Source of the DNA: JADKCZ01 sp963786945
Lineage (GTDB): Bacteria; Myxococcota; Myxococcia; Myxococcales; Anaeromyxobacteraceae
Assembly (NCBI GenBank): GCA_963786945.1
Contig: CAWBAO010000005.1
Coordinates: 248,001 to 312,000 of the forward strand
Direction: 5' to 3'
DNA: 64,000 nt
Part shown: positions 48,301 to 56,106 of the stretch, piece by piece
Position numbering within the stretch: position 1 is the stretch's first letter
Layout of the letters: each line of letters starts with the position of its first letter
The notes under the pieces: generated by a model
What the model saw: only the letters and a program-made list of their open reading frames with translations
Databases searched by the model: none
Told to the model about the DNA's origin: nothing
Program-made: the position numbers and the translations under genes

Positions 48301-48393
48301 TCGGTGCTGACGCGGGCCGGGGTCGACGCCAGCGGCGGCGGCTCGACCCCGCTGGGCGTCAACGCGCTGGTCTCGATCTACTCGCTCTACTGA
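45316..48393 (+). CDS. Multiheme lipoprotein cytochrome in frame with an outer-membrane barrel-like domain
   Basis: 1025 residues with AGGAGG before the ATG. Residues 1-18 are a lipoprotein signal ending LLAAGC. Up to residue 481 there are 13 CXXCH sites and one CX3CH (CYNSCH), as in extracellular OmcA/MtrC-like lipoproteins. From residue 484 a second signal-like sequence begins (VLALLLHLALAATPPASP), then a beta-rich porin-like domain (for example VDASLHGAPVGPFTADVDLR) ending in an aromatic Tyr, typical of barrel proteins. In the +1 frame a TAG (46760-46762) sits just before a GTG (46765) that would start the barrel protein. One inserted base upstream could have fused two genes. Either a true cytochrome-porin fusion or two adjacent genes should be considered. 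Confidence 0.8.
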   Translation: MKLRLAPSMVAALLAAGCGSSGKSAPSLTMPSTEDHTARYFPIDAQATHGPAAGQASADCNGCHYDKAATPPGPSATFKIFTCTRCHVLLRSGIYHDDPQATFQAWHEAAGVSNFASTVAAANVVGVAPLDAACRSCHPSGVAVDHAKVFMLPHQDAAATTVASCADCHVNPADRTQLGCASCHPHDLPATATGHALVPDFAAADSARCARCHEDGKIPVAVSAHAAGANGFAVGTGVHAGPAGGACLACHDQNRATPPRTFVADFAATNCVHCHVTVGGTAFHDDPTSLGTLHASVADFTTKVTSLGLSAACLSCHADGASAAPANHEQLFPRAAGTAHAGIGCSDCHGSGARDDLTSLQCAACHNAIAGFSTKHAPIGTTAILNLYSAHQLTGTVPLTSPNCLKCHADSQVNRIATHPGGDTGFGRSEHRPAGCISCHATTRPASEKPYPAVDFTFPTPPTRTGTASCYNSCHVASEQQLAVLALLLHLALAATPPASPLDTPPREPPERKGFARVVQVTGARAYLDAGAEDGLAAGQVLVLRRGEVEAGRCTVDLVSSNHASCTGGVARPGDLARLPPRTGPEARVVTLPPPPSDEELARRGAQVSAAPIPLVESKAVPASTRPLEAPRNGFGEFAFSDVTWWSTDLGTYHTDRVDASLHGAPVGPFTADVDLRAEYWSSQSAGAVFLPADKTRFLVWQAQLTWAPEANPFSISAGRVLAWNVPGATSMDGAMVTWRRGGLSGGLLGGLVPQPDTTSPTTTRATAGGFWGWQGKLGSDVMVRQEGRLAVVRSPELGDRLELQAGGSAHAGAWLDLFADARFGFGGTVHAPAGLDGARVEAAVRPVPRLSLSGAFDYGELLYPQTFTPMAWPGRSRHADGNVSWDFGPLRAGVSGGMAHDLVSDLDRAWAGPELSVPRFFTPRVSLSAGYLEEVGWLDGRSAWLQAVARPWDPVRLIARLSWGYQANLGIEQNDFGLYLSAATELTRNLGLRLSVLTRAGVDASGGGSTPLGVNALVSIYSLY

Positions 48394-48453
48394 AGGTGCG
48401 GCGGTTCCGGGCCGCTCCCGCCGCCTGGGCCGCCCCTTGCAGCGGGACGGGCC

Positions 48454-49338
48454 ATGCGCCGCGCCCTGCTGCCATCCTTGCTCCTCGTCGCCTGTGGTCC
48501 GTCCGCCGCGCGGTCCCCCGGCTGGCCGGCGGACCCGCCCGCCCTGGTCCGGCTGGTCAGCTGGAACGTCCATGACCTCTTCGACGAGGTGGCCGATCCC
48601 GGCACGCTCGACCCGGCCGTGCCGTCCGCCGAGGTCGAGGCCCGGCTCGACGCGGTGGCGGCCGTGCTGGCCCGGCTCGACGCCGACGTGGTGCTGCTCC
48701 AGGAGGTGGAGCGGAGGCCGCTCCTGCTCCGCCTGGCAGCGCGGGCCGGCTACCCGGAGGCCAGGCTGCTGGAGGGGAACGATCCCCGCGGCATCGACGT
48801 GGCCCTCCTCTCGCGGTGGCCGGTGACGCGCTACCAGGGCCACGCCGGGGAACGGGCCGCCGACGGGCGCCCGCTCTGGCCGCGTGACGCCGTGGACGCC
48901 GAGGTGGCGCTCGGCGCGGCGCGGCTGCGCCTGGTGGGTACGCACCTCTCCTCGCACCTCTCGGATCCGGAGGGGGAGCGCCGCCGCGGCCAGGCCACCC
49001 GGCTGCGGGAGCTGGCCGACGGTGCGGCGGCGGAGGACCCGGGGGCGCTGGTGGTGGTGGGAGGGGACCTCAACGACGAGGCCACGGCCCCGGCGCTGGC
49101 GCCACTCTTCGGGGATGGGCGCTGGGAGGACGGTGCGTGCGGCGGCGGGCCCGGGGCGGCGCCGGTCGCCACCTCGGCGTGGACCTGGGGCGACGGCCGG
49201 CTGCGGGCCGCCCTCGATCACCTGGCGGTGCGCGCCGCGCAGCGCGGTGCGCTGGTGGCCGGCTGGGTGGCCGACGGCGCGGACGTGGCGGCGGCCTCGG
49301 ACCATCGCCCGGTGGTGGTCGACCTGCGGGGCTGGTGA
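48454..49338 (+). CDS. Exported endonuclease/exonuclease/phosphatase-fold lipoprotein
   Basis: A 294-residue protein. A short signal ends in LLLVACG (lipobox Cys14). The EEP fold is clear: LVSWNVHDLFDEV, VVLLQEVERRP with the catalytic Glu, VVVGGDLNDEATAP, and the C-terminal ASDHRPVVVDLR with the catalytic Asp-His pair. Members cleave phosphodiester bonds in DNA or phospholipids/phosphoinositides. The substrate is unknown; a surface location suggests DNA or lipid use. It follows the cytochrome-barrel gene after 60 nt. Confidence 0.85.
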   Translation: MRRALLPSLLLVACGPSAARSPGWPADPPALVRLVSWNVHDLFDEVADPGTLDPAVPSAEVEARLDAVAAVLARLDADVVLLQEVERRPLLLRLAARAGYPEARLLEGNDPRGIDVALLSRWPVTRYQGHAGERAADGRPLWPRDAVDAEVALGAARLRLVGTHLSSHLSDPEGERRRGQATRLRELADGAAAEDPGALVVVGGDLNDEATAPALAPLFGDGRWEDGACGGGPGAAPVATSAWTWGDGRLRAALDHLAVRAAQRGALVAGWVADGADVAAASDHRPVVVDLRGW

Positions 49339-49347
49339 CGGGGCGCC

Positions 49348-50232
49348 CTACCGGGCGGCGGCGTCGGTGGCGACGACGCGGCGATTCCGGGCGTGGCAGG
49401 CGGCGGTGGCCTCGACGCAGAGCGGCTCGTCGGCCCCCCGGGACGCCACGTCGAGCCTGGCGGCGGCGATCCCGCGGTCCGTGAGGTACCGGGCGGCGGC
49501 CTCGGCCCGCCTCGCCCCGAGCTGCTGGTTGACCTCGTCGGAGCCGCGCCGGTCGCAGTGGCCCACCAGCGTCACCTGCGACCCGGTCCTGGCCAGGCAG
49601 GCGGCGAACCGGTCGAGCGAGCCGCGGGCCTGGGTGGAGAGATCGGACCGCATGAACTTGAAGTGGAGCGGCTCGAGCGCACAGGGGGCGGAGGCCGCCA
49701 CCGGGGCGGCCAGGGCGGGCGGCGCCGCCGCAGGGGCCGCGCGCTCCGGCCTCGGCGCGGGTGGCGGGACCGTGCGGACGGCGGAGAGGGCCAGCCCGTA
49801 GCGGTCGTACCACTCGACGCCGGGGCTGAGCCGGTCGGTGATCCGCAGGGTGGCCTGGACCACGCCCTCCGCCGCCGAGGCGAACTCCAGCCGGCCGCGC
49901 ATGGCGAACCGGTAGTCGGTGACGTAGCGGAAGACCGCGCTGTCACCCACCATGGTCACGAGGACGTCGAGCCGGTGGGCCCCGGGGGCGAGTGGCCCGG
50001 CGTAGAAGGGCTGGTCCGCGGGGGCGGTGGGCGCCGGCTTCTCCACCGGGAGGGGACGGCCGTCGAGCTCGACCGCCACCGAGTCCAGCGTCACCTGGGT
50101 GGTCTGGTTGGGCCCGTAGAGGAGCTCGAGCCGCGGGCCGCGGTCCCCGGCCACGGCCGGCCCGGCCAGCGAGAGCAGGAGTGCGGCGCCGAGGGCGAGG
50201 TGCCGGCGGACGGGGAGGACGGGAGGGGTCAT
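49348..50232 (-). CDS. OmpA-family peptidoglycan-associated outer-membrane protein
   Basis: A 294-residue exported protein. The signal peptide is MTPPVLPVRRHLALGAALLL. The N-terminal half is a beta-rich region with a Cys-poor sequence (LELLYGPNQTTQVTLDS). A Pro/Ala linker is followed by an OmpA C-terminal domain (about 190-290) with the peptidoglycan-binding signature VGHCDRRGSDEVNQQLGARR. It probably tethers the envelope. The gene converges on the EEP gene. Confidence 0.87.
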   Translation of the reverse strand: MTPPVLPVRRHLALGAALLLSLAGPAVAGDRGPRLELLYGPNQTTQVTLDSVAVELDGRPLPVEKPAPTAPADQPFYAGPLAPGAHRLDVLVTMVGDSAVFRYVTDYRFAMRGRLEFASAAEGVVQATLRITDRLSPGVEWYDRYGLALSAVRTVPPPAPRPERAAPAAAPPALAAPVAASAPCALEPLHFKFMRSDLSTQARGSLDRFAACLARTGSQVTLVGHCDRRGSDEVNQQLGARRAEAAARYLTDRGIAAARLDVASRGADEPLCVEATAACHARNRRVVATDAAAR

Positions 50233-50312
50233 GCCGGCGAGTGTAGCGGCTCCCGTGCGCAGCGTCGAAGAAGCGAGGGGGCTCGCCGGGCCACCCGGAC
50301 GGAGGGATGAAG

Positions 50313-50384
50313 TGAGGCGCGTGGGACTCGAACCCACAGCCACTGGCTTAAAAGGCCAATGCTCTACCATTGAGCTAGCGCCTC
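50313..50384 (-). tRNA. tRNA-Lys (anticodon TTT)
   Basis: A 72-nt cloverleaf: acceptor GAGGCGC with GCGCCTC plus discriminator A, anticodon loop CTTTTAA on stem TGGC/GCCA, and T stem GTGGG/CCCAC with loop TTCGAGT. CCA is not encoded. It is intact, unlike the second tRNA-Glu. Confidence 0.96.
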
Positions 50385-50429
50385 GGTCCGGCTCGCCGCG
50401 GTCGCTAGATACCACGGCGGCCCGGGCGG

Positions 50430-50457
50430 TTGGAGATCGGGCCCGGGCTGGTATCCT
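50430..50457 (+). promoter_or_regulatory. Promoter candidate of the small hypothetical gene
   Basis: A -35-like TTGGAG (50430-50435) and a -10-like TATCCT (50452-50457) are 16 nt apart. A leader of about 27 nt follows with GAGGAG 7 nt before the GTG at 50491. This is one of the few genes here with a normal leader. Confidence 0.4.
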
Positions 50458-50490
50458 GAGGCTCCAACCGAAGCAGCGAGGAGCCACGCC

Positions 50491-50781
50491 GTGACCGACG
50501 CCCAGGTGAAGCAGGTGGTGAAGGCCTACCAGGAACGGCTGGAGCGAGAAGGCTACCGGCCGGCGCAGATCGACTTCGATCGGACCACGGCCAGCTTCCC
50601 GCGCAGCCGGCAGCTGGAGCACGCCGCCTGGATGTGCACCGAGATCCAGAGGGCGCTCGACGCCGGGGATCGGGAGCGGGCCATGCGCTGGTTCGGCTTC
50701 ACCCAGGGGGTGCTCTGGGCCCACGGCGTCTACGCGGTCAACGAGCTGCGTGAGCAGAACCGCGCCGTGGTCCGCGGCTGA
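50491..50781 (+). CDS. Small hypothetical protein
   Basis: A 96-residue soluble protein without a signal peptide. It is mostly alpha-helical by composition (VKQVVKAYQERLEREGYRPA; EIQRALDAGDRERAMRWFGF). GAGGAG is well placed before the GTG. No family is recognised by eye. It converges on the PH-domain gene with 9 nt between stops. Confidence 0.7.
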   Translation: MTDAQVKQVVKAYQERLEREGYRPAQIDFDRTTASFPRSRQLEHAAWMCTEIQRALDAGDRERAMRWFGFTQGVLWAHGVYAVNELREQNRAVVRG

Positions 50782-50790
50782 GCCCGCGGC

Positions 50791-51753
50791 TCAGCGCGCC
50801 AGGCGGGCCCTGACCTCGGCGACGAAGGCCGGGGCGTCGTCGGGCGTGAGCACCACCCGCCCGCCGGCGGTCTCCAGCAGCACGTAGGGGCCGCGCCGCC
50901 AGGCCTGGAGGGTGAAGGGGCCGAGCGCCGTCGACGAGTAGGCGCCGTAGCTGGTGTTCCCGAGGCCGCCCACGCCGTTGACCCGCCGCCAGCCGCGGGC
51001 CTGCTCCGGCGGCAGCGGCGAGACCTCGCGCACCTCGGCCAGCGGCAGCACCAGCGGCTCGGCCCAGCGCCGCTCGATGAGGATGGCGTCGGCCCCGACG
51101 GTAACCCCCAGCGGGGCCCGCGCCGCGGCCACCAGCAGGATGGCAGCGACGAGCGCCCCCACGCCGGCGACGGCGCCGAGGGCCAGCTTCCAGCCACCGG
51201 CGCCATGGGCCGGCGGCGGGTCCCCGGGGATGGTCCTGGCCTGCGGCGCCGCCCGCCGCAGCGCCTCGAGGAACCGCTCCGGCGTGGCCGGCGTCAGGAC
51301 GAAGCGGCCCACCTCGGTGTCGACCACCACCAGGCGGTCGCGCCGGGTGGCGTAGAGCCGGAAGGAGCCCAGCCCACGGCTGTAGTACCGGCCGTAGTGC
51401 CCGAAGAGGCCGCCGGAACCCGCCACCTTGACCAGCGCACCCACCTGCTCCCGGCCCACCAGCCACGCCCCGCGGATGGCGGCGAGCGGGATGCGGACCG
51501 GGAAGAGCGCCCGGTTCACCGTCAGCTCGCCCCCCTCGATGGTGAAGCCGCGCGGCGCCAGCCCCCAGGCGATGGGGATGATCCCGGCCAGGATCACCGG
51601 GACGGCCAGCAGCGCCCAGGGGATGGCGTCCGGGTCCGGGCTGAGCCGGACGTCGAAGGCGACGAGGCCGGCCGAGATCCCGATCGTCAGCAGCAGGAAG
51701 AGGCCGGTGCTGGCCTTGAGCGCCCCGTCCCACGGGGCCGGGAACCGTTCCAT
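50791..51753 (-). CDS. Membrane protein with two bacterial PH-like domains
   Basis: A 320-residue protein. Two membrane helices near the N-terminus (STGLFLLLTIGISAGLVAF and ALLAVPVILAGIIPIAW) precede a PH-like region (ELTVNRALFPVRIPLAAIRG) with RYYSRGLGSFRLYATRRD, and a third helix (ALGAVAGVGALVAAILLVAA) precedes a second PH-like region (ILIERRWAEPLVLPLAEVRE). This duplicated layout matches bPH_2-type membrane proteins. Its role is unknown; it diverges from the RDD gene 67 bp away. Confidence 0.78.
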   Translation of the reverse strand: MERFPAPWDGALKASTGLFLLLTIGISAGLVAFDVRLSPDPDAIPWALLAVPVILAGIIPIAWGLAPRGFTIEGGELTVNRALFPVRIPLAAIRGAWLVGREQVGALVKVAGSGGLFGHYGRYYSRGLGSFRLYATRRDRLVVVDTEVGRFVLTPATPERFLEALRRAAPQARTIPGDPPPAHGAGGWKLALGAVAGVGALVAAILLVAAARAPLGVTVGADAILIERRWAEPLVLPLAEVREVSPLPPEQARGWRRVNGVGGLGNTSYGAYSSTALGPFTLQAWRRGPYVLLETAGGRVVLTPDDAPAFVAEVRARLAR

Positions 51754-51805
51754 GTCGCCAGTCTAGCTCGCCGTGGGCCGGGCCGGGCCCCGGCTCGTGG
51801 CCCCC

Positions 51806-51814
51806 TGCTATGCT
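51806..51814 (+). promoter_or_regulatory. Extended -10 of the RDD gene, probable leaderless start
   Basis: TGC-TATGCT has an extended -10 and lies exactly 6 nt before the ATG at 51821. There is no SD. It shares the TGCTAN4-N6-start layout with lpxB, argD and xerC. Confidence 0.5.
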
Positions 51815-51820
51815 CGGCCC

Positions 51821-52576
51821 ATGAGCGCCCCCGACCGCTGGCAGGTGGAGACGCCCGGCCAGGTGGCCCTCTCGTTGCCGCTGGCCGGCGTCGGGGCGCG
51901 AGGGCTGGCGGCGCTGCTCGACCTGCTGGCGGTCTTCCTCTGCTGGATTCTCGGGCTCTTCATCTACTCGCTCTGGGGGGACCTGCTGGGGCGCTGGCAG
52001 GGGCTCTCCTGGGCCGGCCAGCTGCTGCTGGTGGTCGCCGTGCTGGCGGCGGGGTGGGGCTGGGACGTGGCCTGGGAGGTGGCCTGGCGGGGCCAGACCC
52101 CGGGCAAGCGGGCCCTCGGCCTGCGCGTGCTCCGGCTCGACGGGGCACCGGTCGGGCTCCCCGAGTCGCTGGTGCGCAACGCGCTGCGGGTGGTCGAGCT
52201 GCCCCTGGGCTACGCCCCGGCGGTGCTGGCGGTGGCGCTCTCGGCGCGGCGGCAGCGGCTCGGCGACCTGGTGGCGGGGACGCTGGTGGTGCAGGAGCGG
52301 CGCTTCGACCTCTCGCGCTACGGCGCGCCGGCCGCGGCCGAGGCCCGCTGGCGCGAGCTGAGGCGGCGGGCGCCCGGGCTGCTGGCGCCGGCCGACTTCG
52401 AGCGCCTGCTGGATTTCCTGCGACGCCGGGCCGAGATCGAGGCCGCGCCGCGGGCCCGGCTGGCCGAGCGGCTGGCGGCGGTGCTGGCCGCGCGGGCCGG
52501 GGTGGCCTCGCCGGGTCCCGGCGAGGCCGAGTCCTTCCTCGAGGCGTTCCACGCCTTCGCCGCGGAGGACGGGTGA
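51821..52576 (+). CDS. RDD-family membrane protein
   Basis: A 251-residue protein with three or four membrane helices in the RDD domain (about 20-150): an early Arg (GVGARGLAALLDLLAVFLCW) and the Asp-containing helices of the family, followed by RGQTPGKRALGLRVLRLDG, a conserved RDD loop. A long soluble C-terminal helix region follows (AARWRELRRRAPGLL). RDD proteins are often ion exchangers or unknown. It starts the RDD-SpoIIM pair that in many bacteria continues with DUF4129, MoxR and DUF58 genes, absent here. Confidence 0.85.
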   Translation: MSAPDRWQVETPGQVALSLPLAGVGARGLAALLDLLAVFLCWILGLFIYSLWGDLLGRWQGLSWAGQLLLVVAVLAAGWGWDVAWEVAWRGQTPGKRALGLRVLRLDGAPVGLPESLVRNALRVVELPLGYAPAVLAVALSARRQRLGDLVAGTLVVQERRFDLSRYGAPAAAEARWRELRRRAPGLLAPADFERLLDFLRRRAEIEAAPRARLAERLAAVLAARAGVASPGPGEAESFLEAFHAFAAEDG

Positions 52577-52607
52577 GGGCGCCACCGGCCCGGGCCGGGA
52601 GCGGGCC

Positions 52608-53594
52608 GTGACCCGGCCGCGCGGGGTGGTGGTCTTCGTCCGCACCCGCCGCGCCGGGTGGGAGCGGCTCGACGCGCTGGTGGAGCGGGTGGACGGCGGC
52701 CGCCTGACGGTGGCGGAGGTGGAGGAGCTCGACCGGCTCTACCGCCGGACCATCGGCGACCTCGCCCACGCCCGCACCACCTTCCCCGGCACCGACGCCG
52801 AGGGCTACCTGGCACAGCTGGTGGCCCGCGCCTTCGCCGCCCTCCAGCGTGGCCGGGGCGGCCGGTGGCGCTCGACCCTGGGGCTCTTGCGGAGCGGCGG
52901 GCCGGCCGAGGTGGTCCGCCACCGCGGTGCCCTGGCGCTGGCCGCCGCGCTCCTCGTGGGCGGGATGGTGGTCGGGGCGCTGGGCACGGCGCTCGACCCG
53001 CAGGGCTGGAGCTGGCTGCTCCCGGGCTCGGTGCGCGAGGCGCTGGCCGCGAAGCGGCTCTGGACCGACGACCTGCTCACCGCCGCGCCCGGGCTGGCCG
53101 GCGGTGCCATCGCCCGCAACAACCTCTCGGTGGCGGCCCTCTGCTTCGCGCTCGGCCTCACCGGGGGCCTCGGCACGGCGCTCCTGCTGGCCGGCAACGG
53201 CGCGCTGCTGGGGGCCGTGCTGGTGGCGGCCTGGCGGGCCGGGCTGGGCGCCGGGCTGGCCGGCTTCGTCGCCGCGCATGGGCCGGTCGAGCTGAGCGCG
53301 CTGGTGCTGGCCGGGCAGGCGGGCTTCGTCCTCGCCGGCGGGCTGGTGAGGCCGGGGGAGTGGCCCCGGCGCGAGGCGCTGGCCCGGCGAGGGCGGGAGG
53401 GGGCGCGGATCCTGGTGCTGGTGGCGCCGCTCCTGCTGCTGGTGGCGGCGGTGGAGGCCACCGTGTCGCCGGCCGCCCGCTTCCCGTGGCCGGCCCGGGT
53501 GGCGCTCGGCCTCGGCCTGGCGGCGGCGGTCTGGGCCTACCTGGTGCGGGCCGGCCGGACCGCGGCGACGTCGCGGCGCGCCTCCAGCGCCTGA
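52608..53594 (+). CDS. SpoIIM-family (DUF95) integral membrane protein
   Basis: A 328-residue protein. A soluble N-terminal helix region (residues 1-105, LDALVERVDGGRLTVAEVEE) is followed by about five or six membrane helices (LALAAALLVGGMVVGALGTA and later ones). RNNLSVAALCFALGLTGGLG is typical of the stage II sporulation protein M family. In non-sporulating bacteria these proteins pair with RDD proteins, as here. Its function is unknown. The 3' end overlaps the convergent zinc-ribbon gene by 58 nt. Confidence 0.85.
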   Translation: MTRPRGVVVFVRTRRAGWERLDALVERVDGGRLTVAEVEELDRLYRRTIGDLAHARTTFPGTDAEGYLAQLVARAFAALQRGRGGRWRSTLGLLRSGGPAEVVRHRGALALAAALLVGGMVVGALGTALDPQGWSWLLPGSVREALAAKRLWTDDLLTAAPGLAGGAIARNNLSVAALCFALGLTGGLGTALLLAGNGALLGAVLVAAWRAGLGAGLAGFVAAHGPVELSALVLAGQAGFVLAGGLVRPGEWPRREALARRGREGARILVLVAPLLLLVAAVEATVSPAARFPWPARVALGLGLAAAVWAYLVRAGRTAATSRRASSA

Positions 53595-53908
53595 GCCCGG
53601 GGCACGGGAGGGAGCGCCCGGGCCACCAGCCGCTCCTCGGTCTCGAGCCGGGAGAACCAGCGGGCGGCGCGCGCCCGGACGGTGGCCCAGCGGCGGTCCT
53701 CCAGGCTGGCCATGGGCAGGCTGGCCGGAGCGGCCTGCCGCGTCGGCACGCCCACGCGTCGGGCGCCGGCCCGGGCGCGGAAGACCTCGTCGTACTGGGA
53801 GGCGTAGGTCCGCGCGCAGAGCGGGCACTGGAAGTACCGGACCGGGCTCCCGCCGGTCGCCCAGCTGGTCATGGTCACCTGGCAGTGGGTGCACTCGACC
53901 GATTCCAT
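53537..53908 (-). CDS. Small zinc-ribbon protein
   Basis: A 123-residue protein with two CxxC pairs near the N-terminus (MESVECTHCQVTM and YFQCPLCARTY) and a basic, Arg/Ala-rich C-terminus (RWATVRARAARWFSRLETEE). A nucleic-acid or protein-binding role is possible. It starts at ATG 53908, 8 nt after a good promoter, and its 3' part runs antisense to the SpoIIM gene end. Confidence 0.65.
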   Translation of the reverse strand: MESVECTHCQVTMTSWATGGSPVRYFQCPLCARTYASQYDEVFRARAGARRVGVPTRQAAPASLPMASLEDRRWATVRARAARWFSRLETEERLVARALPPVPRAQALEARRDVAAVRPARTR

Positions 53909-53915
53909 GTGGGAC

Positions 53916-53944
53916 GGTGATATCACCCAATCGCGATCGGTCAA
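53916..53944 (-). promoter_or_regulatory. Promoter of the zinc-ribbon gene with a 12-bp palindrome
   Basis: On the minus strand TTGACC (53944-53939) and TATCAC (53922-53917) are 16 nt apart, a good sigma-70-like pair. The -10 lies within GGTGATATCACC (53916-53927), a perfect palindrome that could be an operator. The ATG is only 8 nt beyond the -10, so the message is nearly leaderless. Confidence 0.5.
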
Positions 53945-54031
53945 GAAACCCACAGGGATCACCCGTGGATCCGCGGGGCGCCGGGCGCTGGCCACCGCGC
54001 CTGACGGGGGGCCGAGGTAGGCTCCGGCGGG

Positions 54032-55798
54032 ATGGGTCCACCCTCGGTCCAGGTTCGGGGAGGCCGGCGCCTGCTGGCCTCGGTCCTCGGCGCCGTGCTG
54101 CTCGCCGGCGCCGTGGCCGCGGGGGCCGTGCCCGGGGAGACGGCCGGCCCGACCGGCTCGTCGGCCTTGCCGCCGCCGCTGCCGCCCCCCACGCCGCCCC
54201 CGGAGCCCGCGCCCCACGCCACGCCGCTGCCCGCCACCTCCAGCGGCGCCGACGTCCTCGACCTGCTCTGGGGCCACCGGATCGAGTTCGGCCCGGGGGG
54301 CCAGCCGCTCGTCACCATCCGCCTGATGGAAGGGCAGGCGCAGCTGGTGGTCCGCACCGTGGGCCGGGCGCGGCTGCTGCTGCGGGCCGGTCGGCGCCTC
54401 GAGCTGCCGGCCGGGACGCGGCTGGTGGTGCGGGCCCGCGGCGCGGTGCCGGCCCGGCTCGAGGTCGCGCCGCTGCTGGCCGAGGCGGCGTGGGCCGACC
54501 GGGGGCTCATCGAGGCGGCGCGGGCCGACTGGGCCGGGCGCGGGGTGCCGGTCCGCGTGCGGACCATCGGCGGCGTCTACGGGATCGCCGGCCGGGTGGT
54601 CGACACCCGGCGCCAGAAGCTGGTGGCCGAGGGGCCCAGGGACGAGCGGGGTGCGCAGGCACAGGCCGACGCCCTGCAGGCGCGCTCCGGCCAGAAGCTC
54701 ACGCTCGACGTCGACCTGGTGGCCCGCCCGCACGGGCGCCTCGAGGTCGCCAGCGAGTCCGGCCCCATCGGCGAGGCCGACACCGCGGCCTCGGTGGAGC
54801 CGCTGGAGGACGGCCAGCTGGCGGTGGAGGGGGTCGAGCACGCCCTCGACGGGAAGCCGGCGCGGGAGGAGCGGCGCTACCGCTCCCGCCTGGTGGCCAC
54901 CCTCGACGCGGCCGGGCGGCTGGCGCTGGTGGCGGTGGTGCCGCTGGAGGAGCTGCTGCGCGGGCTGGTGCCGGCCGAGATGCCGGCCTCGTCACCCCTC
55001 GAGGCGCTCAAGGCGCAGGCGGTGACGGCCCGCTCCAACGTGCTGGCGCAGCTCGGGACCCGGCACCTCGCCGATCCCTACGTCATCTGCGCCGAGGTCC
55101 ACTGCCAGGCCTACCGGGGCGCCGGCGCCGTGCACCCGCGCACCGACGAGGCCATCCGGGCCACCGCGGGCGAGGCCCTCTTCGGCAAGGCCGACCGGAC
55201 GCTGGTCGACGGCGTCTACTCGGCGCTGTGCGGCGGCCACGGCGAGGACAACGACGCGGTCTGGCCGGTCACGCCCAGCGCCAGCCTGCGCGGCCACCCG
55301 GACCTGGCCAGCGGCGCGGAGGCCTGGGCCGGCACGCTCCGGGACGAGGGGACGCTGCGCCGCTTCCTGGCGGCGCCGGTCGACGCCTGGTGCGCGCGGC
55401 CGGCGGCGGCGCGCAAGGACCGCTTCCGCTGGGAGCGTCGCTTCACGCCGGTCGATCTCGACCTGGTGGCCGAGCCGCTCGGGATCGGCGAGGCGCGCGG
55501 CCTGGCGGTGCTGGCCCGCGGCGCCTCGGGGCGGGCCACCGCCCTGCGGGTGGAGGGCACGGCCGGGGCCGTCGACGTCACCGGCGAGCTGCGCATCCGG
55601 AGGCTGCTGCGCAACCTGCCCTCGGCGATGTTCGTCGTCGACCGGGAGGGCGACGACTGGGTGCTGCGCGGCGGCGGCTGGGGGCACGGCGCCGGGATGT
55701 GCCAGTGGGGGGCGGTGGGCCGCGCCGAGGCGGGGCAGGGGTATCGCCAGATCCTGCGGGCCTACTTCTCCGGGGCCGAGGTGGCGCGCATCTACTGA
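54032..55798 (+). CDS. SpoIID/LytB-domain exported protein
   Basis: A 588-residue protein with a signal peptide-like N-terminus (LLASVLGAVLLAGAVAAGAV), a Pro-rich linker, a beta-rich region, and a C-terminal SpoIID domain (about 300-588). LVPAEMPASSPLEALKAQAV, the early catalytic-type region, and GGWGHGAGMCQWGA are SpoIID signatures. In Bacillus SpoIID is a lytic transglycosylase; Gram-negative members are thought to act on denuded peptidoglycan. The start ATG lies 8 nt after TAGGCT. The function is inferred from the domain only. Confidence 0.9.
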   Translation: MGPPSVQVRGGRRLLASVLGAVLLAGAVAAGAVPGETAGPTGSSALPPPLPPPTPPPEPAPHATPLPATSSGADVLDLLWGHRIEFGPGGQPLVTIRLMEGQAQLVVRTVGRARLLLRAGRRLELPAGTRLVVRARGAVPARLEVAPLLAEAAWADRGLIEAARADWAGRGVPVRVRTIGGVYGIAGRVVDTRRQKLVAEGPRDERGAQAQADALQARSGQKLTLDVDLVARPHGRLEVASESGPIGEADTAASVEPLEDGQLAVEGVEHALDGKPAREERRYRSRLVATLDAAGRLALVAVVPLEELLRGLVPAEMPASSPLEALKAQAVTARSNVLAQLGTRHLADPYVICAEVHCQAYRGAGAVHPRTDEAIRATAGEALFGKADRTLVDGVYSALCGGHGEDNDAVWPVTPSASLRGHPDLASGAEAWAGTLRDEGTLRRFLAAPVDAWCARPAAARKDRFRWERRFTPVDLDLVAEPLGIGEARGLAVLARGASGRATALRVEGTAGAVDVTGELRIRRLLRNLPSAMFVVDREGDDWVLRGGGWGHGAGMCQWGAVGRAEAGQGYRQILRAYFSGAEVARIY

Positions 55799-56067
55799 TG
55801 GTCGGGCGGCTTGGGGGGCGCCAGCCCGAGCGGGCGGCGGGCCGGCCGCCCGCGCAGCGCCAGGCCTGCGGCGGCCGCGGTGCCGAGCGCCAGCACGGCG
55901 AGCAGCAGCTCCACCAGGGCGATGCGGTGGAGCAGCAGCGCCGCGCCCGGCGCCAGCCCGGCCGCGTGCGAGGCCCGCTCGGTGTCCCACGCCTTCCAGG
56001 CCATGAAGCCGGCGCCGACCAGCAGCAGCACCAGCCGGAGCAGGACGCGGGGACGCGACAGTCGCAC
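55792..56067 (-). CDS. Small two-helix membrane protein
   Basis: A 91-residue protein with two hydrophobic segments (LLRLVLLLVGAGFMAW and LVELLLAVLALGTAAAAGLA) and a basic, Pro-rich C-terminus. It ends 7 nt inside the SpoIID gene end and is divergent from the LOG gene. No family is recognised. Composition is normal for the region. Confidence 0.65.
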   Translation of the reverse strand: MRLSRPRVLLRLVLLLVGAGFMAWKAWDTERASHAAGLAPGAALLLHRIALVELLLAVLALGTAAAAGLALRGRPARRPLGLAPPKPPDHQ

Positions 56068-56091
56068 GGGCGCTTCATGCCACGTCGGCGG

Positions 56092-56097
56092 TATGCT
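56092..56097 (+). promoter_or_regulatory. -10 element of the LOG gene
   Basis: TATGCT is the same hexamer as before the RDD gene and lies 9 nt before ATG 56107. No Shine-Dalgarno is present in the gap. Confidence 0.4.
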
Positions 56098-56106
56098 CGT
56101 CCAACC

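Noticed and set aside
46759..49305. An 848-codon minus-strand frame opposite the barrel-like domain and EEP gene
   Set aside because: It spans two well-supported genes and has no recognisable domain; it is a shadow of high GC composition.
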